Assembly: GCA_031385325.1 (NCBI GenBank)
Contig: JANNBJ010000154.1
Span: 1 to 46,957, forward strand
Direction: 5' to 3'
Length of the DNA: 46,957 bases
DNA from: SYFY01 sp031385325
Lineage (GTDB): Bacteria > Pseudomonadota > Gammaproteobacteria > Pseudomonadales > Azotimanducaceae
This document shows, in pieces, positions 16,217-24,363 of the stretch (position 1 is its first letter; every line of letters begins with the position of its first letter). Position numbers and translations under genes: made by a program. The notes under the pieces were generated by a model. The model worked only from the letters and a program-made list of their open reading frames with translations. It was not told the DNA's origin and made no database searches.

Positions 16217-17980
16217 ATGACCGAACGCCTGTCCGGCGGAGACATGCTCATCCGCGCCTTGCAGGACGAGGGTGTGGAGCATGTGTTTGGTTATCCCGGT
16301 GGGGCGGCGCTGCACATTTACGACGCGATTTTCCGCCAGCAGAAACTCGAACATATCCTGGTGCGGCACGAACAGGCAGCCACCCACATGGCAGACGGTT
16401 ACGCACGCGCCTCCGGCAAGCCGGGTGTGGTGCTGGTGACGTCAGGGCCGGGGGCGACCAATGCCATCACCGGTATTGCCACGGCCTATATGGATTCAAT
16501 TCCCATGGTCGTCATTTCCGCACAGGTTCCCCAGGATCTGATCGGCACCGATGCGTTCCAGGAAACCGACATGATCGGGATCTCCCGACCAGTCACAAAA
16601 CACAGTTTCATGGTCAAGCGGGCTGAAGACATTCCGTTGATCGTGAAAAAGGCATTTCACATTGCGACCACGGGACGACCCGGCCCCGTTGTCATCGATA
16701 TTCCGAAAGACACGACAGATCCGGCAGTGCTTGCGCCGTATGTGTACCCGGAAAAAGTCTCGCTGCGATCGTACAACCCCGCGACCAAGGGCAATGCCAG
16801 ACAGATCAGAAAGGCCGTGCAGGCGCTGCTGGAAGCACGCCGCCCGGTGATCTATGCCGGTGGCGGCGTGATTCAAGGCAACGCGGCTGGCGAGTTGACC
16901 GTGCTGGTCCGCAAGCTCAATGTGCCCGTGACCATGACGCTCATGGGGTTGGGCGCTTATCCGGGAGATGATCCGCTAAGTCTGGGCATGCTCGGAATGC
17001 ACGGCACGTACGAAGCCAATCTCGCCATGCATGAGGCCGATCTGGTGTTTGCGGTGGGTGCGAGGTTCGATGATCGGGTCACCAACAGCACGGCCAAGTT
17101 CTGTCCCGATGCGACGATCGTTCACATCGACATTGATCCCTCTTCCATTTCGAAAATCATCGCTGCGGATATTCCCATTGTCGGTGACTCGAAAAGCGTG
17201 CTTGAAGAGGTGCTGCAGATCATTGATGCGGAACTCGCAAGCCGACCGGTCAACGAAAAGGCTCGCAAGCTGTGGTGGCACCAGATCGATGAGTGGCGTG
17301 ACCGCAATGGGCTTAACCACCATCTCAAGCCTGAACCGGGCAAGCGCATTCTTCCGCAGTATGCAGTGCAGACGCTTTACAAGGTCACCGGTGGCAGTGC
17401 CTTCGTCACCAGTGACGTTGGCCAGCACCAGATGTTCGCCGCCCAGTACTATCGGTTTGCCGAGCCGCGCAAGTGGATCAATTCCGGCGGTCTGGGCACC
17501 ATGGGGTTTGGCCTGCCGGCAGCCATGGGCGTACAGATGGCGCATCCCACGGCCACGGTTGCGTGTGTCACGGGTGAAGGCAGTTTCATGATGAACATGC
17601 AGGAGCTGTCGACGTGCCTGCAATATGGTCTGCCGATCAAGATCATGGCGCTCAACAACCAGGCGCTGGGCATGGTGAAACAGTGGCAGGACATGCAGTA
17701 CGGTGGCCGTCACGCCAGCAGCACCTACAGTGATTCGCTGCCTGATTTCAAAACCATCGCCGAAGCTTTTGGGCATGTGGGCATGCGGGTTGACCGCGCC
17801 GAAGACCTCGAGGCGGCGGTTGAAAAAATGTTCAGTGCCGAATTGCGGAACAAGCTGGTTCTGCTGGATGTCTGGGTCGATCCGGAAGAGCACGTCTATC
17901 CCATGGCCATCAAGGGCGGCTCGATGAAGGACATGATTCTTGCCCGCGCCGGTGAAGGCAAAGCCGAGCCCAAGGAGTAG
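16217..17980 (+). CDS. ilvB: acetolactate synthase, large catalytic subunit
   Basis: The protein has 587 residues. It is a thiamine-diphosphate enzyme that condenses two pyruvates, or pyruvate and 2-oxobutyrate, in valine, leucine and isoleucine synthesis. The N-terminal pyrimidine-binding domain has the catalytic Glu in VRHEQAATHMADGYARASG. The central domain has FAD-site features, and the C-terminal domain carries the ThDP/Mg motif GEGSFMMNMQEL...NNQALGMV. ATG 16217 is favoured because GAGGAG at 16205-16210 is then six bases away; with ATG 16211 the spacing would be zero. It is followed four bases later by ilvH and then ilvC. The biosynthetic anabolic form (with FAD motif and small subunit) is supported by gene order; the symbol could equally be ilvI. 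Confidence 0.95.
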   Translation: MTERLSGGDMLIRALQDEGVEHVFGYPGGAALHIYDAIFRQQKLEHILVRHEQAATHMADGYARASGKPGVVLVTSGPGATNAITGIATAYMDSIPMVVISAQVPQDLIGTDAFQETDMIGISRPVTKHSFMVKRAEDIPLIVKKAFHIATTGRPGPVVIDIPKDTTDPAVLAPYVYPEKVSLRSYNPATKGNARQIRKAVQALLEARRPVIYAGGGVIQGNAAGELTVLVRKLNVPVTMTLMGLGAYPGDDPLSLGMLGMHGTYEANLAMHEADLVFAVGARFDDRVTNSTAKFCPDATIVHIDIDPSSISKIIAADIPIVGDSKSVLEEVLQIIDAELASRPVNEKARKLWWHQIDEWRDRNGLNHHLKPEPGKRILPQYAVQTLYKVTGGSAFVTSDVGQHQMFAAQYYRFAEPRKWINSGGLGTMGFGLPAAMGVQMAHPTATVACVTGEGSFMMNMQELSTCLQYGLPIKIMALNNQALGMVKQWQDMQYGGRHASSTYSDSLPDFKTIAEAFGHVGMRVDRAEDLEAAVEKMFSAELRNKLVLLDVWVDPEEHVYPMAIKGGSMKDMILARAGEGKAEPKE

Positions 17981-17983
17981 ACC

Positions 17984-18481
17984 ATGCAGCGACGTGCCAT
18001 TATCTCCGTGCTGCTGGAAAACGAATCCGGGGTCCTGTCCCGTGTGGTTGGTCTGTTCTCCCAGCGTGGTTACAACATCGAAACCCTGACCGTCGCGCCT
18101 ACCGAGGATGAGACGTTATCCCGATTAACCATGACCACGGGTGGTGATGAGGCGCATATCGAGCAGATCATCAAACAGCTCTACAAGATCGTTGAAGTGG
18201 TCAAGGTGCAGGATCTGGCTGAAACCGAACACATCGAACGCGAAATCATGCTCATCAAGGTCAAGGCGACCGGAGCGGAGCGGGATGAGATCAAACGCAC
18301 TGCAGACATCTTTCGTGGCCAGATCGTTGATGTCACGCCGGATACCTACACCGTGCAGGTCGTCGGTCCGAGTGCAAAGCTGATGGCATTCATGCGCGCG
18401 GTAGGCAACGCCAAAATTCTTGAAGTCGTGCGCTCGGGCGTGTCTGGTATCGGCCGAGGTGCTCGAGTGCTTGGTGGCTGA
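17984..18481 (+). CDS. ilvH: acetolactate synthase, small regulatory subunit
   Basis: The protein has 165 residues, the usual length. The N-terminal ACT domain reads RRAIISVLLENESGVLSRVVGLFSQRGYNIETLTVAPTED, which contains the conserved valine-binding G-x-L-x-R-x-x-G-L-F-S-x-R-G-x-N motif. The C-terminal ACT-like domain follows (ADIFRGQIVDVTPDTYTVQVVG). It binds IlvB, raises its activity and makes it sensitive to valine feedback. It starts four bases after the ilvB stop. Confidence 0.95.
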   Translation: MQRRAIISVLLENESGVLSRVVGLFSQRGYNIETLTVAPTEDETLSRLTMTTGGDEAHIEQIIKQLYKIVEVVKVQDLAETEHIEREIMLIKVKATGAERDEIKRTADIFRGQIVDVTPDTYTVQVVGPSAKLMAFMRAVGNAKILEVVRSGVSGIGRGARVLGG

Positions 18482-18536
18482 TCGTGTAACGCAGACAGCG
18501 TTTCTTTTTTTCTAACAATTTTCCAGCGGAGTGACC

Positions 18537-19556
18537 ATGCAAGTTTATTACGACAAAGATGCGGACCTGTCCCTGATCCAGCGCATGAAGGTAGTGGTGG
18601 TGGGTTATGGCTCACAAGGGCACGCACATGCCAACAACCTGCGTGACTCCGGTGTTGCAAAAGTCGTATCCGGTCTGCGCACAGGATCGGACAGCGCACG
18701 CAAAGCCACCAATGCAGGGTTTACCGTGCAACCCGTTGCCGAAGCAGTCAAGGACGCCGACTTCGTGATGATCCTGACGCCGGACGAGGCACAGGCTGCG
18801 CTCTACAAGACCGAGATCGCGCCAAACATCAAGAAGGGCGCGACCATGGCATTTGCGCACGGCTTCAATGTTCACTTTGGTCTCATCGAAGCGCGGCCTG
18901 ATCTGGATGTCGTCATGATTGCACCGAAAGGTCCGGGCCACACAGTGCGCTCGACCTACAAGGCAGGTGGTGGTGTGCCCTGTCTGATCGCCGTCGCACA
19001 GGATGCGAGCGGCATGGCCAAGCAAAACGCGCTCTCTTATGCATCGGCCATTGGTGGCGGTCGTGCTGGGGTGATCGAAACGAATTTCCGTGAAGAAACC
19101 GAGACAGATCTGTTCGGTGAACAGACCGTTCTGTGCGGTGGTGCGGCAGCGCTGGTCATGGCCGGTTTTGAAACGCTGGTGGAAGCGGGTTATGCCCCGG
19201 AGATGGCGTATTTCGAATGTCTGCACGAGCTGAAGCTCATCGTTGACCTCTTCTACGAGGGTGGTGTCGCAAACATGTGGTATTCCGTTTCCAATACCGC
19301 TGAGTACGGTGGTCTCTCCCGTGGCAGCCGGCTGGTGACTGATGAAACCCGCAAGGAAATGAAGAAGATCCTGAGCGAGATTCAGACCGGTCAGTTCGCG
19401 CGTGAGTTTGTCACCGAGAATCAGGCCGGTGCACCCACCCTCAAAGCAATGCGACGCATTGTTGGTGAGCATCAGATCGAAGAAGTTGGCGGCAAATTGC
19501 GTGGCATGATGCCGTGGATCGCAGCCAATCGACTGGTCGACCGCGACGTCAACTGA
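18537..19556 (+). CDS. ilvC: ketol-acid reductoisomerase (class I)
   Basis: The protein has 339 residues, class I length. The Rossmann NADPH motif VVVGYGSQGHAHANNLRDSG lies at 20-39 (GYGSQG 23-28). The knotted C-terminal domain has ETDLFGEQTVLCGG, FECLHELKLIVDLFYEGG and MWYSVSNTAEYGG, which hold the Mg2+ ligands. It converts acetolactate or acetohydroxybutyrate into dihydroxy-acids. ATG 18537 is preferred over GTG 18531 because it follows GCGGAG at a normal distance. The 55-base gap after ilvH contains a run of T residues (TTTCTTTTTTTC at 18500-18512), but no strong stem precedes it, so ilvBHC is probably one operon. Confidence 0.96.
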   Translation: MQVYYDKDADLSLIQRMKVVVVGYGSQGHAHANNLRDSGVAKVVSGLRTGSDSARKATNAGFTVQPVAEAVKDADFVMILTPDEAQAALYKTEIAPNIKKGATMAFAHGFNVHFGLIEARPDLDVVMIAPKGPGHTVRSTYKAGGGVPCLIAVAQDASGMAKQNALSYASAIGGGRAGVIETNFREETETDLFGEQTVLCGGAAALVMAGFETLVEAGYAPEMAYFECLHELKLIVDLFYEGGVANMWYSVSNTAEYGGLSRGSRLVTDETRKEMKKILSEIQTGQFAREFVTENQAGAPTLKAMRRIVGEHQIEEVGGKLRGMMPWIAANRLVDRDVN

Positions 19557-19651
19557 AATCTTGACGTCGGTCTGACGCCGCTGCGTGACGATAGGGGTTT
19601 CAGCGGGCAGGGGGATATACTTCCTGCCGACGTGACTATTCGGGACGAGCC

Positions 19652-20464
19652 ATGCGCGACGAACGCCCCAAGGTGCATCAGCTCCACAAAGGGGAAACGG
19701 CAGAACCAGAAACAGTTGATGCCGGTGCTTCGGTGCGTCGGCGCGGGATCTACCTCGCGCCTAATCTCATCACCACGATGGCGCTGTTTGCCGGTTTTTT
19801 TGCGATCGTTGCCGCGGTCAACAACAACTTCGTTGGCGCCGCGCTTGCGATCTTCGCGGCGATGTTTGCCGATACGCTGGATGGTCGGGTAGCTCGCTGG
19901 ACCAAGACGGAAAGCGAATTCGGGGCTCAGTACGACAGCCTGTCGGACATGGTGGCATTTGGCGTCGCACCGGCCTTCGTGGCGTTTTTCTGGGGATTGT
20001 CGACGTTGGGTCAGATCGGCTGGGTGGCAAGTTTTGTCTACATGGCTTGCGCAGCGCTGCGATTGGCTCGCTTCAACACCGTTCACGACAACTCGTTTTT
20101 TCAAGGCCTCGCGAGCCCGTCGGCCGCCGCCGTCATCGCCAGCAGTGTCTGGCTGTGGGACACCTGGGATCTCGGTGATCCTTCACCTATCGCTGTCGGT
20201 ATTGGCGCGGCGATCACCATCCTCACTGGCGTGCTGATGGTCACCAGCTTTTCTTACTTCTCTCCCAAATTGCTCAACATTCGCGAACGTGTGCCCTTTC
20301 TCGCTCTGGTCGCCGTAGTTCTTGGCATCGCCGTGATTCTCGTCGAACCACCCCTGGTGTTATTGCTGCTGTTTATTGCCTATGCACTGTCCGGCCCGTT
20401 CAAATATGTCTACGGCCGCATGAAAGGATGGAACCAGGAGGACTTCGACTCGTCTAACGACTGA
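19652..20464 (+). CDS. pssA: CDP-diacylglycerol-serine O-phosphatidyltransferase
   Basis: The protein has 270 residues. The CDP-alcohol phosphatidyltransferase signature D-G-x2-A-R-x8-G-x3-D-x3-D is complete at D77-D99 (DGRVARWTKTESEFGAQYDSLSD). About eight membrane segments are visible. It makes phosphatidylserine, the precursor of phosphatidylethanolamine, at the inner membrane. This is the integral-membrane (type II, Bacillus-like) form rather than the ribosome-associated E. coli enzyme, which lacks this motif. The order ilvBHC-pssA is seen in several gammaproteobacterial lineages. The preceding 95 bases hold no recognised terminator. Confidence 0.92.
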   Translation: MRDERPKVHQLHKGETAEPETVDAGASVRRRGIYLAPNLITTMALFAGFFAIVAAVNNNFVGAALAIFAAMFADTLDGRVARWTKTESEFGAQYDSLSDMVAFGVAPAFVAFFWGLSTLGQIGWVASFVYMACAALRLARFNTVHDNSFFQGLASPSAAAVIASSVWLWDTWDLGDPSPIAVGIGAAITILTGVLMVTSFSYFSPKLLNIRERVPFLALVAVVLGIAVILVEPPLVLLLLFIAYALSGPFKYVYGRMKGWNQEDFDSSND

Positions 20465-20486
20465 CCCTTAAACTTCGGATGCCCTG

Positions 20487-21407
20487 ATGCGACCACGTCC
20501 GCCGTCTGCTCCACGCTGGTACGAAATTTCCAATGAACAATGGGTGCTCAATCGCCGCGATTTTGCCAAGGCGACGGGTATCGGGTTGCTTGGCGGTGCC
20601 TTGCCGCTAGCCAGCCACGCGGCTCTGCAGCCGGATGATGAAGTGACCCCGGAGGGTATCGTCACTCAGTTCAACAACTTCTACGAATTCGGCATGGATA
20701 AAACCGACCCTGCCGAAAACGCGCACACGCTGACCACCGAACCCTGGACGGTGGAAGTGGCTGGTGAGGCCGCGAAGACCGGAAAGTTCTCGATCGAGGA
20801 TGTCCTCAAGGGGCTCACCGTCGAAGAGCGCATCTATCGATTCCGCTGTGTTGAGGCGTGGTCGATGGTAGTGCCCTGGCAAGGGGTCTCACTGCGCAAG
20901 GTGCTCGAAAAATTCGAGCCCAATGGCAATGCCAAGTACGTCGAGTTCACCACGCTGAAACGGCCCAGCGAAATGGTTGGGCAGCGCGCGTCGTTCTCCG
21001 GCATCGCATGGCCCTATGTTGAAGGTCTGCGCATGGATGAAGCCATGCATCCCTTGTCCATCATGGTGACTGGTCTGTTTGGCAAGCCGTTGCCCAAGCA
21101 GAATGGATCACCGTGGCGTCTGATGGTGCCGTGGAAATACGGCTTCAAGAGTGGCAAGTCCATCGTGAAAATCAGGTTCACGGAAAAACCACCGCGCACC
21201 ACCTGGAATCTGTTGGCGCCGAAGGAGTATGGTTTTTACGCCAACGTCAACCCGGCAGTTCCTCATCCCCGCTGGAGTCAGGCCAGCGAGCGTCGTCTGC
21301 CGTCCAGTCTGTTCAGCCCCAATCGACGCCCGACGTTGTCGTTCAACGGCTATGCCGACGAAGTGGCCAGTCTGTACACGGGTATGGATCTGCGCAGGTT
21401 CTTCTGA
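20487..21407 (+). CDS. msrP: protein-methionine-sulfoxide reductase catalytic subunit MsrP (YedY)
   Basis: The protein has 306 residues. A twin-arginine signal (LNRRDFAKATGIGLLGGALPLASHAA) is present with the twin Arg at 23-24, so the folded molybdenum enzyme is exported by Tat. The catalytic molybdenum-ligating Cys is C121 in RFRCVEAWSMVVPWQGV. It reduces oxidised methionines in periplasmic proteins using a Mo-molybdopterin cofactor. It is followed 24 bases later by its membrane partner msrQ. The start ATG is 22 bases after pssA. Confidence 0.95.
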   Translation: MRPRPPSAPRWYEISNEQWVLNRRDFAKATGIGLLGGALPLASHAALQPDDEVTPEGIVTQFNNFYEFGMDKTDPAENAHTLTTEPWTVEVAGEAAKTGKFSIEDVLKGLTVEERIYRFRCVEAWSMVVPWQGVSLRKVLEKFEPNGNAKYVEFTTLKRPSEMVGQRASFSGIAWPYVEGLRMDEAMHPLSIMVTGLFGKPLPKQNGSPWRLMVPWKYGFKSGKSIVKIRFTEKPPRTTWNLLAPKEYGFYANVNPAVPHPRWSQASERRLPSSLFSPNRRPTLSFNGYADEVASLYTGMDLRRFF

Positions 21408-21431
21408 GGTTTAAAAAATCGGTAGGCGTGC

Positions 21432-22031
21432 ATGATCTGGTCATGGTGGATCGCGTTTGTTCTGTTTGCCGCACCTGGTCTGTGGGCGCTGGTTGCCATC
21501 GTCGTCGATATTGGCAATCCCGGTCAGATGCTGGGTGGCGATGCGGGCGAAACGCTGGTCCGGCATTTTGGCGAGTGGGGGCTGCGCATGTTGCTGGTGA
21601 CGCTGGCTTTGTCATCGCTGCGTCGGCGGGCCGGTTTTACTCAGGCGATTCGGTTGCGTCGACTCGCCGGGCTGACTGCGTTCACCTACCTGTCACTGCA
21701 CGGCCTGTCTTATCTGTGGTTTCTGGCCGGCTTTGAGTGGGCCCAGATACAGGAGGATCTGGTTGAGCGAACGTATATCACGGTCGGCTTTACTGCCTGG
21801 CTGATTCTGTCCGCACTGGCGGTGACATCGACGCGGGGTTGGCAGCGCCGGTTGCGCAAAAAATGGCAGACACTGCACGCACTGATCTATGTTGCGATTC
21901 CGTTAGGCGTGCTGCACTTGCTCTGGCTCACCAAGGCAGGTTATGCCGAAGCGCTCGTTTACGCTTGCGTCTATGCCATTCTCATGCTCGAGCGGCTGCT
22001 CGCGCGGCGCTCGCGTCAGACAGCGTCCTGA
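21432..22031 (+). CDS. msrQ: heme-binding membrane subunit MsrQ (YedZ)
   Basis: This 199-residue protein has six hydrophobic segments and the conserved ferric-reductase-like His positions (RHFGEWGLRMLL, LHGLSYLWFL, LHALIYVAIPLGVLHLLWL). It takes electrons from the quinone pool or flavin and passes them through b-type heme to periplasmic MsrP. It is the second gene of the msrPQ operon. The last 50 bases overlap the 3' end of the convergent DAHP synthase gene; both proteins end normally for their families. Confidence 0.93.
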   Translation: MIWSWWIAFVLFAAPGLWALVAIVVDIGNPGQMLGGDAGETLVRHFGEWGLRMLLVTLALSSLRRRAGFTQAIRLRRLAGLTAFTYLSLHGLSYLWFLAGFEWAQIQEDLVERTYITVGFTAWLILSALAVTSTRGWQRRLRKKWQTLHALIYVAIPLGVLHLLWLTKAGYAEALVYACVYAILMLERLLARRSRQTAS

Positions 22032-23046
22032 GACAATCCAGGGTGTCATCCCAGTTGATGCAGGCATCGGTGATGCTCTGTCCATAGGTGAGAGACCCGG
22101 CATCTTTCAGATCCTGGCGCCCTTCCACCAGATTCGATTCGATCATGACGCCGATGATTCGCGATTCGCCCGTGCGTACTTGTGCAGCGATGTCCTGGCA
22201 GACACTGATCTGTTTGCGGTGATCCTTACTGGAGTTTGCGTGGCTGGCATCGATCATCAGGCGATTGTCGAGTCCTGACTTTTCCAGCAGACCGCTCGCA
22301 AGCGTTACCGAGGCGTTGTCGTAGTTGGTCTTGCCACCACCGCCGCGCAGGATCACGTGGCAGTCCGGATTGCCGGTGGTTGAGAAGATTGCCGAGTGCC
22401 CTTGTTTGGTCACCGACAGAAAAATGTGCGGATGAGCCGCTGACTTGATGGCGTCAACAGCAACCTGGATCGAGCCGTCCGTCGAGTTCTTGAAGCCAAC
22501 GGGGCAACTCAGGCCCGAAGCGAGTTGGCGATGCACCTGGCTTTCTGTGGTGCGGGCACCGATGGCGCCCCAGCTGACGAGATCGCCAACGTACTGTGGT
22601 GTGATCGGATCGAGATATTCGGTGCCCGTTCCAAGACCCCGGTCGACGATGTCGAGCAGTAGTTGTCGAGCCGAACGAAGCCCGTGGTTGATATCAAAGG
22701 AGTTGTTGAGGTTCGGATCGTTGATCAAGCCTTTCCAGCCGACGGTGGTACGTGGCTTTTCGAAGTAGACGCGCATGATGATCTGCAGCCGGTCACGGTA
22801 GGTTGCCTCGACTTCTTTCAGTCGATCGGCATATTCCAGAGCAGCTTTCGGATCGTGGATGGAGCACGGGCCGACGACGACCAGCAATCGATGGTCGCGC
22901 CCGTGGATGATTTCCGAGATTGCCTGACGGGTATTGAAGATTGTTTTCGAGGCTGCCGGCGTCAACGCGATGTCGTTGATCAGTGCTTCGGGGGCAATGA
23001 CTTCTTCCTGGCCGTTGATGCGCAGGTCATCGGTCAGATACTTCAT
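21982..23046 (-). CDS. aroG: 3-deoxy-7-phosphoheptulonate synthase (DAHP synthase, class I AroG/F type)
   Basis: This 354-residue enzyme catalyses the first shikimate step, PEP plus erythrose-4-phosphate to DAHP. Diagnostic motifs are GPCSIHDPKAALEYADRL, MRVYFEKPRTTVGWKGLINDP, WGAIGARTTESQVHR, SGLSCPVGFKN and MIDASHANSSKDHRKQ, which carry PEP and metal ligands. They resemble AroG and AroF more than the tryptophan-type AroH. Which amino acid inhibits it cannot be read by eye, so the gene symbol is approximate. ATG 23046 begins MKYLTDDLRING, the usual N terminus. It is divergent from the holD-like gene and convergent with msrQ, overlapping it by 50 bases. Confidence 0.92.
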   Translation of the reverse strand: MKYLTDDLRINGQEEVIAPEALINDIALTPAASKTIFNTRQAISEIIHGRDHRLLVVVGPCSIHDPKAALEYADRLKEVEATYRDRLQIIMRVYFEKPRTTVGWKGLINDPNLNNSFDINHGLRSARQLLLDIVDRGLGTGTEYLDPITPQYVGDLVSWGAIGARTTESQVHRQLASGLSCPVGFKNSTDGSIQVAVDAIKSAAHPHIFLSVTKQGHSAIFSTTGNPDCHVILRGGGGKTNYDNASVTLASGLLEKSGLDNRLMIDASHANSSKDHRKQISVCQDIAAQVRTGESRIIGVMIESNLVEGRQDLKDAGSLTYGQSITDACINWDDTLDCLRTLSDASAARAAARA

Positions 23047-23126
23047 AAGCGATCTCAGCGAAGGACGAGGTAAAATGCTACCAGTTTTCCCCCGAGGCAA
23101 TTGACATCGATACGCAGCGACTGAAG
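23047..23126. promoter_or_regulatory. divergent intergenic region aroG / holD-like
   Basis: About 80 bases lie between the two divergent starts and must contain both promoters. I see no clear consensus pair. The downstream reading frame is open through much of this stretch without ATG, GTG or TTG. Confidence 0.4.
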
Positions 23127-23822
23127 ATGCTTCGGCAAATGGGGATCGATGTCTGGTTCGAGCGTCCCCTTGCCAGTGAGATGCGAGCAGACCGACAAAA
23201 AATTTCCACGGACGTCAGTTTGCCAACGCCTGCACCCAATGCTCGTCGGGCGGCTGCGATCAATGAGGCGCGATCCGCGTCAGTAGCTCAGCCAGTCGTT
23301 GTGTCGTCGGCCTCCGCCGGTCCCGACGTGAGGCCACACTGGAATGTCGAACGTCTTGAAGGATCAACCTCGGTCGAGCCTTTTGTTCTGGCCTGTATCA
23401 GAGGCAATGGTGTGGTGTTACTGACTCGCGGACCACTGCTGAAAAATCAACAGCGGATGGCGCGGGATATCGTGCTGGCGGCGATGCGTGTACGTCGGGT
23501 GGCGACGGTTGAGCCGCAAGTCGTGGACTATCGGTATCCGCCGGCCGCCGATCTTGGCGCCGGAAGGGTGGGTGCTCCTGAGCGTGCACTGCGTGCATTT
23601 CTATCGGTTCAACGTCTATCGGTTCAACAGCCGGGCGTTGTCGATGAATCAGGAGGATCTGCTGGAGAGCGAGGGGGTTTGATCCTGATTACGGATAATG
23701 CGCATTCGTTGTTCAAGGACTGGTTGACGGAACCGATGTTAGTGATCGGTGATCTGGCCACGTTTGCCGGCGATGCTGCGCAGAAGCGGGCGTTGTGGTT
23801 GCGCCTGCGTGCTGCGGTTTGA
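23127..23822 (+). CDS. holD: HolD-like DNA polymerase III psi subunit (putative)
   Basis: The protein has 231 residues, longer than E. coli psi (137). The first residues, LRQMGIDVWFERP, match the psi N-terminal peptide pattern (LQQLGIxxWxLRRP) that contacts the clamp loader. The last part, LTEPMLVIGDLATFAGDAAQKRALWLRLR, matches the psi C terminus (SPALTDLRANPTARAALWQQI) in spacing and character. The middle (25-90) is a variable Pro/Ala-rich insert. It lies directly before rimI, as holD does in E. coli. Psi links the clamp loader to chi and single-strand-binding protein. ATG 23127 leaves almost no residues before the motif; the frame is open upstream (IDIDTQRLK) but lacks standard start codons, so the true start could be an unusual codon near 23100-23106 behind GAGG 23094-23097. 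Confidence 0.6.
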   Translation: MLRQMGIDVWFERPLASEMRADRQKISTDVSLPTPAPNARRAAAINEARSASVAQPVVVSSASAGPDVRPHWNVERLEGSTSVEPFVLACIRGNGVVLLTRGPLLKNQQRMARDIVLAAMRVRRVATVEPQVVDYRYPPAADLGAGRVGAPERALRAFLSVQRLSVQQPGVVDESGGSAGERGGLILITDNAHSLFKDWLTEPMLVIGDLATFAGDAAQKRALWLRLRAAV

Positions 23823-23841
23823 GTGAGGGCGGCGAGAGATT

Positions 23842-24333
23842 GTGCGCACCATGATCCTGCAAGAGATGGCCACCACGGATCTTGAGGTGGTGATCCGCAA
23901 TGAAAACCGGGCTTATCCGTTTCCCTGGACGATCGGCATGTTTGCAGAGTGCCTGCGTGACCAGCAATTCGACTGCCGGCTTGGGATTCTGGGTGAAGAC
24001 ACCATGGCACATGGCGTACTGAGCACAGGCGCGGGAGAGGCCCACGTGCTCAATGTCTGCGTGGCTCGTCGTTATCAGGGTTATGGTTATGGCCGAACAA
24101 TGATGCTGCACCTGCTCGAACGTGCGTGGTTTCGGCATGCGGCGCAGACGGTTTTCCTCGAGGTGAGGCCGTCCAATCTGATCGCAACTGCGTTGTACCA
24201 GTCGCTCGGATTTGTCGAGGTCGGTCGGCGCAAGAACTACTATCCGGCCCCAGTGGGTCATGAAGATGCCAGTGTCATGGCGCTGGATCTGGCGCGGACC
24301 ATGGCAGACGCTGCGCCGTCAGCACCGCTATAA
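23842..24333 (+). CDS. rimI: ribosomal protein alanine N-acetyltransferase RimI
   Basis: This 163-residue GNAT acetyltransferase has the acetyl-CoA-binding motif VLNVCVARRYQGYGYGRTMMLHLLERA and the RimI-typical FLEVRPSNLIATALYQSLGFVEVGRRKNYYP. It acetylates the N-terminal Ala of ribosomal protein S18. Its N terminus includes NENRAYPFPWT, the conserved substrate-side motif. The start is GTG 23842 or ATG 23851; GAGAG just upstream of 23842 slightly favours GTG. The gene follows the holD-like gene by 19 bases and precedes prfC by 30. Confidence 0.9.
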   Translation: MRTMILQEMATTDLEVVIRNENRAYPFPWTIGMFAECLRDQQFDCRLGILGEDTMAHGVLSTGAGEAHVLNVCVARRYQGYGYGRTMMLHLLERAWFRHAAQTVFLEVRPSNLIATALYQSLGFVEVGRRKNYYPAPVGHEDASVMALDLARTMADAAPSAPL

Positions 24334-24363
24334 TCCGCCGCCATTTTTCAGTAAACCTATCTC

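Noticed and set aside
15953..16387. N-terminal extension of the DUF4124 gene into the ilvB region
   Set aside because: The extension has no start signal support, runs antisense to ilvB, and the signal peptide starts at 15952.
18500..18512. T-rich run between ilvH and ilvC as a terminator
   Set aside because: There is no stable stem in front of it and ilvC belongs to the same pathway, so a terminator is not supported.
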